Source: Branchiostoma floridae
Taxonomy: Eukaryota; Chordata; Leptocardii; Amphioxiformes; Branchiostomatidae
NCBI RefSeq assembly: GCF_000003815.2
Contig: NC_049979.1
Location: forward strand, 23,701,800-23,765,799
DNA length: 64,000 nucleotides
Direction: 5' to 3'
This document shows, one piece after another, positions 12,701 through 25,080 of this stretch. The notes under the pieces were generated by a model that searched no databases, had not been told where the DNA came from, and saw only the letters and a program-made list of their open reading frames with translations. The position numbers were made by a program, and so were the translations under genes. Numbering within the stretch: position 1 is the first letter of the stretch; each line of letters starts with the position of its first letter.

Positions 12701-15700
12701 ATACGTGACTGTACTTCACAGCTGACTTTCAAAAACTCATTTAAGGAAGATTACTAGTATCATGTCAATGGATATTTGATGTGGAGCTATCACTTACCAA
12801 TGTACGATAATGAGGTCTTTACAACCAAACAATCGTCATAACGTCTACTGATCGACAATCGGGTTGAAAAAGCAATTAAAAAAATTAAACTCTTCAAATC
12901 TAGGACCAAAAAAAGAAACTTTTACTTGTAATGATTTTAAAGTGTTGATATGGTCATTCTACAGATTTATTTGAAAGATTTCTTTATCATTTCAGGTTGG
13001 AAGAATATTATAATTTCAACTCGCCGTCTTGTTTCTTCACCTGAAATCACATAAGCTCACATATCCACAAGTCTTTTTAGTCACCACTTTTTTCTGTAAA
13101 GCAGGGCCTCCGACCACACTAACGAAGTGAAGTTACGCAGATAGAACGACAGCTCGGTTGTACAACGACTTTATTTGAAACCGTTCTCCGTAGTAACCAC
13201 CAGCTCAATCTTTTCGTTTGCTACCGAAATGCAACTCACCGATCAATGCCAAGCGCGTATGCAAATTTCACCAGGGCCACATAATCAATCAATGTCAGCA
13301 TTACTCCAAAACAACATCGGGTCGATACTTCGTAAGACAGTTCGAAAACTTCGTAGTCGTCAGACAAAGGCTTGTGAGAACGCTGCCTGCGTGTGCGGAA
13401 TGCAGATTTCCGGTGAAGACGAATTAGACTGTCAAAAAGGCCATCTTGAATTGAGAATCTGAACGTATTGGTTTGCCGTCTGATTATATGGTTCAGAGGA
13501 ATTCTGTGGGATGGGTTATTGATCACACCTGTACCCAATCCCTGTCTAACAGAGCGTTCGTGTCAAAATACGTACTGCAATCTACCACGCAGCCTCAATA
13601 AAGTACACCAGACGCCAAATATGTATAAACCGTACATCATGGTTAATGCTTATTGCCATGGAAGCATCAGATGTTTCCCGACTAGTCATATCATGATCTT
13701 TACAATACACATATAACGTTGTATATTTCCGATGAAAAAAAGTTGTCCATTCTCTTTCCTTCTTTTAGAAATGATAATAGATTCACAGTTCGTCGGCGGT
13801 TTTCTCTTGTTTACTTGTCAAAATGTATAGATTGATACAAGATATTTAGATTATTTTATGTATATTTTGTATATGGTCCTTGTTGTACGTTTTCTGTGTG
13901 TAATCTCCTTGATGCTAGGATGTGTGCTAAGGACATTCTGTCATTCTACATGCCCGCCACACTAGATACCACGTGTATATCACGTTTGCCATTAGGTGAT
14001 ATCTAGGAGAGCTGAAATGAGAATCGCTAATCGCTGTTTCTCCATTTTCCCCGCAGTCTCTGGAGAGCACCCGTCGGATGCTGTCATTGATGGAAGAGGT
14101 ATGGCATTACTCTGACTTTCGGGCAAGGCCGACAATAAATCCTGAAGCGAATCCAATCTGTACCAGAGAAATTGTGACACCAGGGTCAAGTCCTTGTGGA
14201 ACACAACAGTTGGGGGACTAATTATAAGATGTGACCTTTATCTTGTCAGATTCACAATTTGAGGGAAGGGAGGGGTACGTAGATAGCTCACTATGGTAGA
14301 GCCTCTACATGTCCATAAAACCATGGATCAGAGGGCAAGGGGGCAGGGCATTTACTTCGGAAATCCATTAAAGCCTGGTAGAAAAACGTGTGCGATTTGG
14401 CCAGAAGAGTCAAAGCCATTGATTACACCCATTAAAAGGGTCGTCCTCTGACATCCGTGTCGTGAGCAACCAATTAGTCTTCGGCTACAACCTACGGTTG
14501 TAACGGTCCTGTAACGGTGGTGGTCGTACCGTGTGTGTGTCGCGCCAAGAGTAGAATAGTTCGTGAGAAGATACAACCTATGGTCCTGTAACGGTGGTGG
14601 TCGTACCGTGTGTGTGTCGCGCCAAGAGTAGAATAGTTCGTGAGAAGATACAACCTACGGTCCTGTAACGGTGGTGGTCGTACCGTGTGTGTGTCGCGCC
14701 AAGAGTAGAACAGAGAAGATAAGAAGATTTCTGAGAAGATAACAGATATGACGTACGGTGAAACTTTCAACACAAGGAAACATGCAGAAAGCAAAGTACT
14801 GCGTCACACCAAATCCCACTACCCCCGGCCGTACATTCACTTTCAGACAGACGAGGGTGGGGAGATAACGATGAAGGTCGTGCTCCAGAGTTAAGATCTG
14901 GCCGACCCAAGTGTAGCCCGGAGCTCAGCCTTGTGCTTTTCGTCGCTCCCCAAAGGTCCGCTCCCGCCAAGCGGAACCTGGGGAGCAACTAACAGCACGA
15001 GGCTCCGGGCTAAACACTGTAATCTCAGGTGATAAAGGGTACGTGGAACTTGTGGACACTTCATTGTAGGCCAGCAATGATGAGGAATCTTTCGGATGTT
15101 TCTAGAACCACGTTCAAAGATTGTAGTTCCTGTCTTCCGATCCACAATCAAGTGTTTATTATCAGAATCTAATTTGCATAATTAATCAGGGAAGCTTATA
15201 AGTCCACCACATGCAATGATAGAACATATGTATCAAATAAAGGCTTGATTAAACAACATTTTTATCAACTCTTTAAATTTCAAGTTTAAAAAATAACCAA
15301 TAGCTATAAAAAGCTATTGGTTATTTATAGTCAAATTGTATTGTCCCTTCACTTTTTAAGACGATCTCCACAGAAGAGCCCATTGATATAATGATTTCTG
15401 TTTAGTTATTGCCTGATAAGATACATGGGAGTAATAGATTTTAAGAACAGAGTGAGCTAAAGCACGCACACATTACCATCATAATAGCATCATAAAACTC
15501 GATGCCGTTTCTGTTCCAGCCAGTGCGCGGATTGTTCTGAATCTGTGCCTGTTGTGAAAAGGACGCGGCGGATCGATACAATCGATAATGTTCTGTGGGA
15601 AGACGGGAGGTCTGTTTCTGCAGCGGCTAGTAGAATTCAGCCCGCCCCAAAAAATTACAGCAGGGGAACTGGTTTGGAGGCCCGTGGGGGTACGTTACCT

Positions 15701-18700
15701 CTGAGGCCCCCAGGGTAGGCGGGCCTCGTCATAAATGTATTATTGCTCAGTCACCTGCCTTGATATAACGTTATGTATGTAGTAGAATACGAAAAACAAC
15801 TTGGGACAATTGTTGGCAATGTGAAGTGCGTGTATATTCCTCTAGATTGCAAACTATACGACCGCCTACCTTCTCTGGCATATTATTCAGTCTATCTAGC
15901 CCATTTATGCTATTTCCAACAACCTTATGAACAGTCACCAGGGCCAGCCCTTGTAATAGCCTTCCGCTAGTTAGATAGCCATGACTGTATGTCTGCATTC
16001 AACCGAACAAATCAATCAAGTCAGATCAAATGTATTCTTTTGAACATAACACTGAGGAAAACTCGTTGATGTCAATGCATAAATACATGCCTGTAGTTAT
16101 TTACATAGGGAAGTTTAATTTGCCTTACTTACAGTAAAGGAGGCCCAAAGAAAGTCGATATTTTGCAGACACTGATTTATGGACCTAATATGACATAAAG
16201 GTTCGCCTATACATCACACTGGGAGGACAATGGGGTTGGGATAACTGGTATTGCGAAAGTAATCGGCATGAGGGAACCCTATCTGGGCTGGGGATCGATA
16301 CAGAAGCCGTACAGGCCATCACGTAGTAATAGGCAGCACTAACAGCCGTACTCAAGTAAATACAAATATGCATGCCTGTAAGCTATGGATTCCCTGGCGT
16401 ATTAGATAATGCAGCAACAGAAAGAGGGTGTGTGATATTGATATACCTAATCGACCCTTTCTGAAAAATTAATTTTGTAAAGTCAATGATAAACCAGATG
16501 TCGTGGACATCTTACAAAGCTCTGCGAAAAAATACAAGGAAGCCTAGGTCAGGTTGTACTTTAGAAATAAAAGCATATTCTTAAAGAAGTAGTCATGGAA
16601 AGCTTCAAATTTTCACCAAATATTTTCACACCCTTATTGATGAACAATAAAAAAGGTATTTTCCTTCTTGAATCGTCAAACCAAAACGTTGGACTATACG
16701 TTTCCCATTGCATACAGAAAAGAAATAAAACCCTTCGAAAATTAAAGATAGCTTATGAGTAGAAATAGATGAATGATACCTTGTTCGCTAGCTTCTAATT
16801 CATGTACATGTTTCATTTTTCATCTCGGTTAAGTATACCTACCTTGTATAACTCTGCTTTGTTCGTTTGCAAATAGCCTTTAGGCATAATTTTGCAATGA
16901 ACGTATAATTATTGTATGATATGCTTTAGAGCACATTCCATTTGCCTCAGGCCCAGAGGCTTGGGTGGGAACGATTTGTACACAGAATAGCCGTGTGGTC
17001 AATGGTGCGATGCCAATAGTCCAATTCATGTCCGAAATGTGGGTCTGTCCGAATCGTTAGCTGAATCATTACTCGTGTTTCGCTCGGCGGTTCCAGACGA
17101 TATTACGGAAACACGCTTCACACAGTTCGAACATCAGGAAGGCAATTATAAACATTGACGGAGACTCGTGAGTCATATAAACATGAGAGAGCCTCGACAA
17201 GTCGCTATACGTGGTTAATGTGACAAATTGATCACATTATCGATATTATTGCAATTTGCATTCATTCCAACCAAACAGATTACATTTGAAGCTACTCCCT
17301 GCCTGAACGATACTCTGCCAATCGGAAATCAATTTGTGTGAAAGATTTCTCTCATGAACATCCAGTTTGAAGTTACTGCTTTCCCCACCTTATTACCTGG
17401 TGATCTTACCATATTCACAGACGGCCTTTACCAGCTCACCTTCCCCTACAGCTGTTCGCATTTAAGATGAGAAATGAATGGGACATGGGCCAGAAAATCT
17501 GCGGAAGGATTACGGTAATTTTCGGGTCGAATGTCTCTGTGGGCCATCGTGATTCTATCCAAATATCGATTTATACGCATCTGGCAGGCCGGAGGGATTG
17601 TCTTGTTATTTGCACTGATCCACTATCTGAAGGCTGATGGACTTTGAAAAATGGACGTCAAACGTTAGTCTGAGTCACAGACGCCACGACAACGTCATAT
17701 TCTTATTTACAATATCACCCGAAACACATGAAATTCCGGATAGTGTGTTCACAATAAGATACTGTACTCATAAATGAGAATGAATATTTTCGTGGCAGTT
17801 TTCTCTGCTGAGTCAGTTTTGAACAACACAACCGTCAGTAATATCTTTATGGGAGATGAATTATGTAGTACACAACTCTCACGTTAATCAAGGATTTGTG
17901 ATCCCTATGATGGGTACTGAAACCCCCTTTAGGCCCCACTCATCGGGCTGCTGTGATATAAAAAATCCCCTGTAAAGCCTCTACTTGTCACCCTCCACAC
18001 TATGGTATTGGTAAGGGGCCATTCTTGGGCGGGTACCGGTAGAACAGAGAAAATTGGTTCATGAATATTTGGGTCGCATCAAAAGCATATCTATGAATAT
18101 CTTCATAAAATATTGAATTCACGTAACGAAAGCATCGTACATTTTGAACTAATTTTATGGGCAAGTACAAGAGATTGTGTGAAAAGACGCAATGAGCAAA
18201 TGTATAAAATTGTGTACTCAGTCAGAAAAAGAGCTGATACATTTATGATGACAATATTCAAACAATATAAAAGTGTGCAATAGTCACTAAATATCACAAA
18301 ATACTGATCAATAGCTATAGGCTGCTGATCTAAAGTTTATAGAATAAAATCTGTGCACTTATATATTTTCTCCCGTCAAAACAAACTTCCTGTGTGAAAC
18401 AAAACAAATAATTGGTCTCCTTTAAGTCCATCACGATATCAGATCATGTCTGCATGTGATAACAGACGGCAGATAAAGGGCAAGCATTGATCATGTTTAA
18501 TGTATATAACGTTATGTATAATTCCAGTCGAATGTCATTACGTCTTTCCAAATCAATAGTTAACCGTGACCTTTGCTGTTCGGCGTGTCTGGCATATATA
18601 CTGTGGAGTCGCCAAGTGTATTGTAAAGCAGGTAGATTATTGGTGAGACTGATGATGTCTCTCCCTGGATATTCAGCTATGATCTAAAGCCACAGCTTGG

Positions 18701-21700
18701 GCTATGGTGAATCGCCCCGCCCCGTGCATCGATCGGTTGCATTATTTCCTAGGGGGCCTGTGTTGCGGAGGCTGGGCTGAATGGCTCCTTCCTCATTACT
18801 CAGTTTGTCATCATGGCCAGGGCGCCGTGCAAGGTCTTTCCGTGAGGTATCAGTCTGGACACCTGCTGCAGCGCCATTGCTTTCATATCTTCTATGTTAC
18901 GCACTTTTTAAAGAGTGAGTTAGCTGTCCTTAAAATGCAATAAAGAAGGAGAATCGGGTGTTACATAGATTGTTACCTAGGGGATTGTCGAATCATCATT
19001 TTTCACCAAAGTGCAGGTTTAAATTTAAACCTTTGGCAAGTGGTGAACGGTAGAAAGTCAATCCGCCCCAGCGTGTGGCTTCTATCAGAGCCACTAACAC
19101 TTCCTGCCTTCTACGATTTTTTTCGTGAAAGAAGTGGTTATTGAACATGAAGGACTTGTGTCTTTCGTGATGCCAATACCAAGGCCATCACTCCAACACA
19201 GATGAACTAACATAGCACTAAGATAAAATAAGGAGAAAGTGGGGAATGAAACGCAAGGTATTGTCTCTGTATAACTGTAAGCTGAACTGTGGTTGTTGTA
19301 ATCAATGCAATACATTTCATGTTGATTGCAACCACCATGATTGCAGTCAGATTGTTGAGATCCGACCACCACCTTGGGAAAAATCTATAACAGGGAGTTG
19401 AAAACATAGCGTTGACCCTGGTGTCCGAATAACGAATTTTAGTAATGGAAGATAGTGCTATCTTAACTGCACTTCTGCTCTTTTATCAAAACATGTATGC
19501 AGAAAATAAGATTACATCGATAAGAAGGCCCAGGAGCCATGAGTCTAACCTTGTATTATTCCTCCAGGGAAAAGAAGAAGGAATCAAAACCCTCGTCGCA
19601 CTTGATGAACAAGGAGGTAGGAGTCAGCTGTTTTGCGCGATCAAAATGTATTCGATAAAGGATTAAATAGTTTGTCATGTTCTCTTGTCTCGTTCGTCGG
19701 CCTCATTGTCATAACTGATGTTTCAAGTTGGTAGAAGAAAGAGCAACGACCAAAAGTCCACCACGTCGATATACACATCAACAAATATCGCAATAGAGCT
19801 TCACTAATAAATATCCACACCATGTTTTTCTGGACAGAACAATTGGAAAAGATCGAAGAAGGACTGGACCAGATCAACAAGGACATGAAAATTGCTGAGG
19901 GCGCTCTGAAAGATTTAGAAAAGTGCTGTGGACTCTGTGTTCTTCCTTGGAATAGGTAATGTTTGGGTTTAACTTAATGTTAAATGCTAAACTTAATTTG
20001 ACGAACATCAATCAGCTTGTAACGGTGGTATCCAAGGGTCGGTCAGGTAAAAAACGTTGTTTCTATCTATTACGGTAAAACGTAGGTACATGCATAATGA
20101 ATAAAGGTCAATCAACGGTTTCGCGAATTAAGAAGAGTAGAAATCTCCATGTCGTTTGTTTGTCTGTCTGTTTGTTTGTTTGCTTGCTTGTTTGTTTGTT
20201 TGTTTGTTTAAGCCATTGTAACACAGACATGCAACTTGTCCTATCAAACTGGCCCTTGGTATTTTAACAACATAACGTTACTACTACATCTTCGTTCTAT
20301 TCATTGCCGCCATAAAAATATCAACGCATCTTTTCTTTTCCCCAGAACCAAGGACTTTGACAAAGAGCAGGAGAGTGAGAACCCGTGGAAGGCCAATGAG
20401 GACGGCCAGGTAGTAAACAGCCAGCCCGTGCGCATGGACGACCCGAGCCAGACCGTCCAGCTGTCCGGAGACTTCATCATGAGGTTCCGACAAACGATTC
20501 AACATCCGGGGCATAACCCAACATCCGGGGCATAATCCAACATCCGGGGCATAATCCAGCATGTTTCTATAGTCACGACAGAGTTTTGATGTTCAAATGA
20601 GCCAGGAAAATGATTTCTGAAGAAAAGTTGAACTTTAATTTTTAACACGAAAATTGGACTTATCCAAATTTTGAGGACGTCCAACTGTCTTTGTCAAGAA
20701 ATGAATTTGTGTACGTCCTTTTTTAGGGTTCAAATTTGCTCCAGAATGATGCAGACGACACTTAAAGACTTGTAGGCAGTCTCATCCAACCCAACCAACT
20801 CCCAACCACAGATGACCAACTACCAAGCATAGTCTACATATGACAGAGGCTTAACATGTAATGTATTAAAAGTTCTACTTGTGATCTTCCCACAGAGTCA
20901 ACAAGGATGACGCACGAGAAGACGAAATGAACGAGAACCTGGGACAGGTCAACAGCCTGATTGGTAACCTGAAGCACATGGCCGTGGACATGGGGACTGA
21001 GATCGAGGGCCAGAACCGCCAGATCGACAGGATCAAGTCCAAGGTCAGTACCACGGACAGGGTCATTAACGGTTATTCTTCATTCCACCCCCACAGCCAT
21101 CACTACATTGCACGTGGTAGTCACTTATCACTGAAGAAGGGAATCTTAAAGTTGACAAGTTTCATATGGCATTTACTTATCACTAAAGAAGGGAATCTTG
21201 AATTTGACAAGTTGCATTTCTTGGTCACAATAAAAAATATTAACATGTTAAGTCAAAGCAAGTTGCATATGATATCAACTTACCACGAAAGAAAGGAGTC
21301 TTAAATTTAAGAAATGGTATTTACTTATCACTAAAGAAGAAATCTTAAATTTGACAAGTTGCATTTCTTGGTCACAATCAAAATCATAAGTATGTAAAGT
21401 CAAAGCAAGCTTAAACGTTTTCGGAAAGTTTACCGTTAGTGATCTTGGCTCGAATTGAATGCGAAGTGCATACCAACTACTGTTGAATTTGTTATGCTTG
21501 GTCCTGTCGCTGACGTGTCATTGTTGCCAAGAGTTTCCGATTATTTCGAAAACCAACTGAATTTATAAAGAGGCGGAAAATGAAATTCGGTCGGTCGGTC
21601 GAAAACTGTTTCTTTTTTTAGGTTGTAAAAACCGACTACTTCTCGTTTGTGAAATTAGGTAGTGTAGGACTTATTGATAAATCGATATGCCCGGAGCAAT

Positions 21701-23421
21701 TTGTGTCAGTGTGGGCCCGTCTTAAGTGCCAATATTTCAGCGAGGGACCGTGAGATTACCACTCTTGTTTCATCCTTTTGTGACAATGAATATCCCCTGT
21801 AATCCCAGTAAAAGTAACTACGGCCCAATTATACAAGTCGTAAGACCGCTGTAGCCATGGTTGGGGTTACAGTTCGCTCTGATCTTGTGACTCTTTCGGG
21901 CTTTAAAGTTTATTCAGACAGCAACTGTTTTAACACCTGTGACAGGATTGTAGCTGTTAATGAGGTGATGCTATAGAAGTCCGTCAGCTGTAGATTTAAT
22001 CATCCTCTGCCGACTGGTGCCATCAGACAACGTTTATATGCATCAATCGAATAATGACAAACCTAAATCATCTACGATGGAAGGGCCTCTAAACAACCCG
22101 TGACCACATCACATCGCTTCCCCCACAGTGGTGGTGGTTCATGCGAGCTTAATGCATGTGGATTACTCCGTCAGTCCGTGTTCCCGCCATATCAACCTCG
22201 CATGCCAGGCGTTAGTCTGGCGCAGGCCACCAAGGAGGTGTGCTTTTGTGTGGCCTGGGCTTGACAAACGCCTGGTGAACGAGGTTACCGTCCTGCACGT
22301 TCAATGTCGTGATGTGTGTGTACGTGTAGTTATATAGGAGTACGCATGTCCATGTAAAAGTGTTGTGTAATGCTTTGAGTGCCGTCTGTTTAACTTGTTG
22401 TACTGCGTATGTAAATATATGCAGCCGTGCACGACGCTTGCTGAAGATGGCCATCCCAACCATTGTCCCGTCATGATATATGTCCATCTGTATTCTGTTG
22501 TGTACGGAATGTTGTACAGATAGTTTATTTGGTGTATTTATGTGTGTATCTATCTCCCTCTCTTGAATGCTTGCCCTCCAGTCCGATTACAACGAGATTC
22601 GTGTGAAAAGCGCGAACCAACGGGCGACCAAACTGCTGGCCAAGGACTAGAGCAGGCCCCGCAATGTTGCACAACTCTCTTTTCGTCAGCTGTCTGTGTG
22701 TCGACGTTTATGTTGTATTTCATGTTGTGTGGTCGCTCTTCTCGGTGTCCCGGAGTACGTACTTCTATCGCATAAACGCTTGCATGACCACAGGGGCCTC
22801 GTGGGCAAACGCTTTCCGTATAATAACATGCTAGTCATGTTAATCTGCAATAAAACCTGATAATCAAGAATCCATGCTCCTCCGTCAGCCGTGCAAAGCC
22901 AGGTCAATAGTGACTGTGAAAGCAACAGAACCGTAGGACCAATTCAACCGCGGGAGTTTTGTTTCACAAGGATCATGAACTCCTCTGCAACGCATAGTCT
23001 TACCGTTTCCTACGCAGTGTTTGTACCATTTGACAAAGGGGAATTTTACGGGGATGATGTGAGGAGCAAGGATGTAATAAACTAGATAAATGGGGGAAAA
23101 AGAGATAAAAAGATATGCAACTTAGAAGAAAGGGAGGTTGTATCATCGATTGTAAAGCCAATGTTGATTGAAGGGAGATAATTCTTGCTGTGTATGATAC
23201 AAGGATTTGTATAGCTATAAAGACTACATATAGTTACGTGTGTGTAGACAGTGTTCAAGTCTGTGTCTCGATGTGTACGTAGTAAACAGAATAGCCGTTG
23301 TAGTGTTTGTTCAAAGCTTCAACTTCACTGTGTAATGTTGGTATTTCAGGCGGTAATTAACAAGAATCGCATTGAGGACGCTGATAAGAGAACGAAGCGA
23401 GCCCTGGTGAAAGCCAAGTAG
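6753..23421 (+). CDS. SNAP25: SNAP-25/SNAP-23 family t-SNARE, split gene with two alternative 3' exons
   Basis: This is a Qb/Qc-SNARE that pairs with syntaxin and a vesicle R-SNARE to drive membrane fusion at the plasma membrane. Coding exons are 6753-6851, 14057-14098, 19568-19616, 19838-19955, 20346-20483 and 20896-21043, then either 22582-22650 or 23350-23421. All are GT-AG and in phase, giving 220 or 221 residues (vertebrate SNAP-25 has 206). The ATG at 6753 has a good context (AGCACCATGA). SNARE motif 1 contains [14 protein letters not shown] and [15 protein letters not shown], with the zero-layer Gln at 62. The linker [11 protein letters not shown] supplies three Cys for palmitoylation. 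SNARE motif 2 contains [15 protein letters not shown], with the zero-layer Gln at 188. The linker RTKDFDKEQ resembles SNAP-23 as much as SNAP-25, so this may be the single ancestor of both. The duplicated palmitoylation exon known from vertebrate SNAP25 is not visible between 19956 and 20345. Confidence 0.95.
8948..9479. mobile_element. piggyBac-like non-autonomous element
   Basis: The element runs 8952-9475 (524 bases) and is bounded by TTAA at 8948-8951 and TTAA at 9476-9479, the target duplication of the piggyBac superfamily. The ends are inverted repeats: CCCTCAAACATCTCAA on the left against CCCTCAAACACCTCAA read inward from the right, one mismatch in 16. Just inside the left end is a hairpin, GGGGTC-TGTTTG-GACCCC. 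No transposase frame is present, so it needed enzyme from elsewhere. Confidence 0.85.
9671..9897. repeat. Dispersed repeat, copy 1
   Basis: This copy shares long blocks with 10490-10727 in the same orientation, including CAGATTTAATCGATTATT, CAAGCCTTGCCTTGGTG and ATGACGCGAAAC. Identity by eye is about three quarters, with small indels. An open frame across it on the minus strand (9379-9981) is not a recognisable protein and looks like chance. Confidence 0.75.
10490..10727. repeat. Dispersed repeat, copy 2
   Basis: Second copy of the repeat at 9671-9897, about 820 bases away in direct orientation. It ends with the shared block TCAGGGAAAACTT. No terminal inverted repeats or target duplication were found, so the family cannot be named. 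Confidence 0.75.
14505..14712. repeat. 77-base tandem repeat, about 2.7 copies
   Basis: GGTCCTGTAACGGTGGTGG starts at 14505, 14582 and 14659, giving an exact 77-base period. The copies are almost identical, and the third breaks off near 14712 after GCCAAGAGTAGAA. Each unit contains a short GT run and the motif CGCGCCAAGAG. The array sits in a SNAP-25 intron. Confidence 0.9.
15291..15326. repeat. Perfect 15-bp hairpin
   Basis: AAATAACCAATAGCT (15291-15305) and its exact reverse complement AGCTATTGGTTATTT (15312-15326) flank a 6-base loop, ATAAAA. The stem would form in DNA as a cruciform or in the SNAP-25 pre-mRNA. No run of T follows that would suggest a small RNA gene. Confidence 0.85.
20154..20209. 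repeat. (TTTG)n microsatellite
   Basis: Tetranucleotide repeat of TTTG with some CTTG and CTGT variants, in the intron between SNAP-25 exons 4 and 5. Confidence 0.9.
20501..20557. repeat. Three 19-base tandem copies beside a splice donor
   Basis: AACATCCGGGGCATAACCC is followed by two copies of AACATCCGGGGCATAATCC. The array begins 18 bases after the exon 5 boundary (donor at 20484). It is GC-rich compared with the rest of the intron. Confidence 0.9.
21122..21409. repeat. Degenerate 148-base repeat in SNAP-25 intron 6
   Basis: The block starting TTTACTTATCACTAAAGAAG at about 21172 recurs 148 bases later. A shorter third copy precedes it at 21122. Shared pieces include TTGACAAGTTGCATTTCTTG and GTCAAAGCAAG. 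The array lies between exon 6 and alternative exon A. Confidence 0.8.
22582..22650 (+). CDS. SNAP25: SNAP-25 alternative last exon A
   Basis: The acceptor is TTGCCCTCCAG and the phase is 0 after ...DRIKSK. The exon encodes [20 protein letters not shown] plus KD and then a stop. This is the C-terminal end of the second SNARE helix and keeps the ANQRATK segment typical of vertebrate SNAP-25. An AATAAA at 22849-22854, about 200 bases after the stop, fits a separate 3' end for this isoform. Confidence 0.9.
   Translation, partial: SDYNEIRVKSANQRATKLLAKD
22849..22854 (+). terminator. Poly(A) signal for exon A isoform
   Basis: A canonical AATAAA lies 199 bases downstream of the exon A stop and about 500 bases before the exon B acceptor. 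It could terminate the exon A transcript. Use is inferred. Confidence 0.5.
23350..23421 (+). CDS. SNAP25: SNAP-25 alternative last exon B
   Basis: The acceptor is GGTATTTCAG and the phase is 0, the same as exon A. It encodes [20 protein letters not shown] plus KAK and then a stop. It fills the same end of SNARE helix 2 with heptad-spaced hydrophobics (I, I, A, L) but a much more basic tail, nearer to SNAP-23. Exon A followed by exon B cannot be read through, because A ends in a stop, so the two are mutually exclusive ends. AATAAA at 24071-24076 is a candidate 3' end. Confidence 0.88.
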   Translation, partial: AVINKNRIEDADKRTKRALVKAK

Positions 23422-24070
23422 AACATGTTCCCGCGGCTGCTGGGGACAGCTAGGGTGGGTAGGCAGTATGGACGGATACCTTTAGCACTATAGATAGCTA
23501 ATAGCATATTTCTACTTCAGTTTGAACTGTCAGTCGCCATACCAAAGTGTGCGAGTTCCGACTAAATGTCCCATCATGTCCACGTTGGGGCTGCAACTAG
23601 GAAATGGGAAGTTAAATAATGATGTATTAAATATTCCAATAGCAACAACAATGTTCATTGTGCCGTGTATAGTCGATATCTCGCCAGGTTGGGGAAGAAC
23701 AACATGGTGAAACTGGTCACGACAGATTCTGTATATGAAAACAACGAAAGCAAGGTGCAATTGTACAATGATACTGTGGAATGACTCATAGAACAGAAGG
23801 GTTTAAAACAGATGAAGGGGCGTCCGACTTCACCCCCATAGGTCATGTCACAGTAGTTTGTCCCGTTTATATTTTACCATTCTTCATCTTACCCTAAGTG
23901 TTCCACCAACCCCTGTATTGTATATGAATATAGATTAATCTATGTTAGCACAGAAGCAAATTATATCAGGACAAATATATGCTCGCGAAAACAAACTTGT
24001 CTGTGTCCTCCCATATTGCGTACATTTTTTCTTACGTACAAATGTGTTAGATGAAACAGTTTTTATATAT

Positions 24071-24076
24071 AATAAA
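24071..24076 (+). terminator. Poly(A) signal for exon B isoform
   Basis: AATAAA in an AT-rich stretch 650 bases after the exon B stop. A second AATAAA at 24359-24364 lies inside a SINE and is a weaker candidate. Confidence 0.4.
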
Positions 24077-24333
24077 AAATATAGTCAAAATATAGATTGA
24101 ATATTTGTATACAACACTAAACGTAAAACATAATATTCAAACAGCTGTTTCTGTTTAACGAAAGCTGAAAGTTAGACTTCTTTATAAAGTTGAAGTGATG
24201 CAGTGAAACGAACAGCAAATGAAAATGACCTACAACCAGTTTAGCTCACTGAAGAGCTACTCTTTGGCAGTAGTCGTGACAGAGAAGACAGACGACATGT
24301 ACGGCGTATATAGGCATATTGTGCGGGAGAAAT

Positions 24334-24515
24334 TCTCCTAGCTCTTTTTGACAAGTACAATAAAGAGTAGACTATGGCTTAACGTCTCGTACTAGAGACT
24401 GCGGCCCTGTCCAGTACCGTGCATATCGGGGTGACTGACAACTGCCGGGATTCGAACACTCAAACTAGGTCCGCAGGCAGGTTCGCTAACCGATAGACTA
24501 TGCACGCTCAGTGAA
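24334..24515 (-). mobile_element. tRNA-derived SINE, copy 1
   Basis: Read on the minus strand, the element has a degenerate A box (GTCTATCGGTTAGCG) and a B box (GTGTTCGAATCCC), the internal RNA polymerase III promoter of a tRNA-derived SINE. Long parts match 47131-47312, including TTTTTGACAAGTACAAT and the CAGTACCGTG/TGGTACCGTG block. A shared AACCAGTTTAGCTCAC about 90 bases before each copy suggests the full element is longer. Confidence 0.75.
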
Positions 24516-25080
24516 TCGTCCTTTAATGTTGCCCATACACATCATGGCCGGCGGATCTATTACAGACATAGCCATGAGGGGACACATCTGTCTGGAACAG
24601 TAGAATTGAATTAAAGGGAGGACATCATACATCTCTGAGATAATGACGCAACAGCATTACCATGGCGACCAAACTCATAGGCGCGTGTTGACCTGTACAA
24701 TAAATCAACAATTAGAGGTCAAACGTATTCAAGCCTTACCTTACGTCACCGGAGTATTCTTCCTGCGTCATTTTATCTAATTTGATTTGATTTGATTAGG
24801 TTGGTGTTACCGGGAATCTGCACCTGGCCAGTATATTCCAGACGAAATGAATGTGTATGAATAAAGCAGATGGAGTGTATTTGATGTTTTGCTTTTCTTC
24901 ATTTTCTATTGTACCTAGGAATCTCCTCACCCATGTATGGTTTAAACTGCTCATTACGTCAAACACGCACCAGCCTTGACGTACGTCGTGCGACCGCCGT
25001 AGGATTACAAAGTGGGGTAATTCTTAGGGTATTTGTGCAGGTTCTGCAAAATTCAGCTGTCTCGTTACGGAAAATTCTAT

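Larger units (their letters stand above)
6852..14056 (+). other. SNAP-25 intron 1
   Basis: This 7.2 kb intron starts with GTACTC and ends CCCCGCAG. It holds a piggyBac-like short element (8948-9479), two related copies of a ~230-base repeat (9671-9897 and 10490-10727) and a run of G near 12338-12350. Short open frames on both strands resemble no family I recognise and are not supported as exons. Confidence 0.8.
14099..19567 (+). other. SNAP-25 intron 2
   Basis: This 5.5 kb intron lies between two short SNARE-1 exons. It carries a 77-base tandem repeat (14505-14712), a perfect hairpin (15291-15326) and a second octamer-like ATTTGCATAATTA at 15172-15184. I see no further exon in it. Confidence 0.8.
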
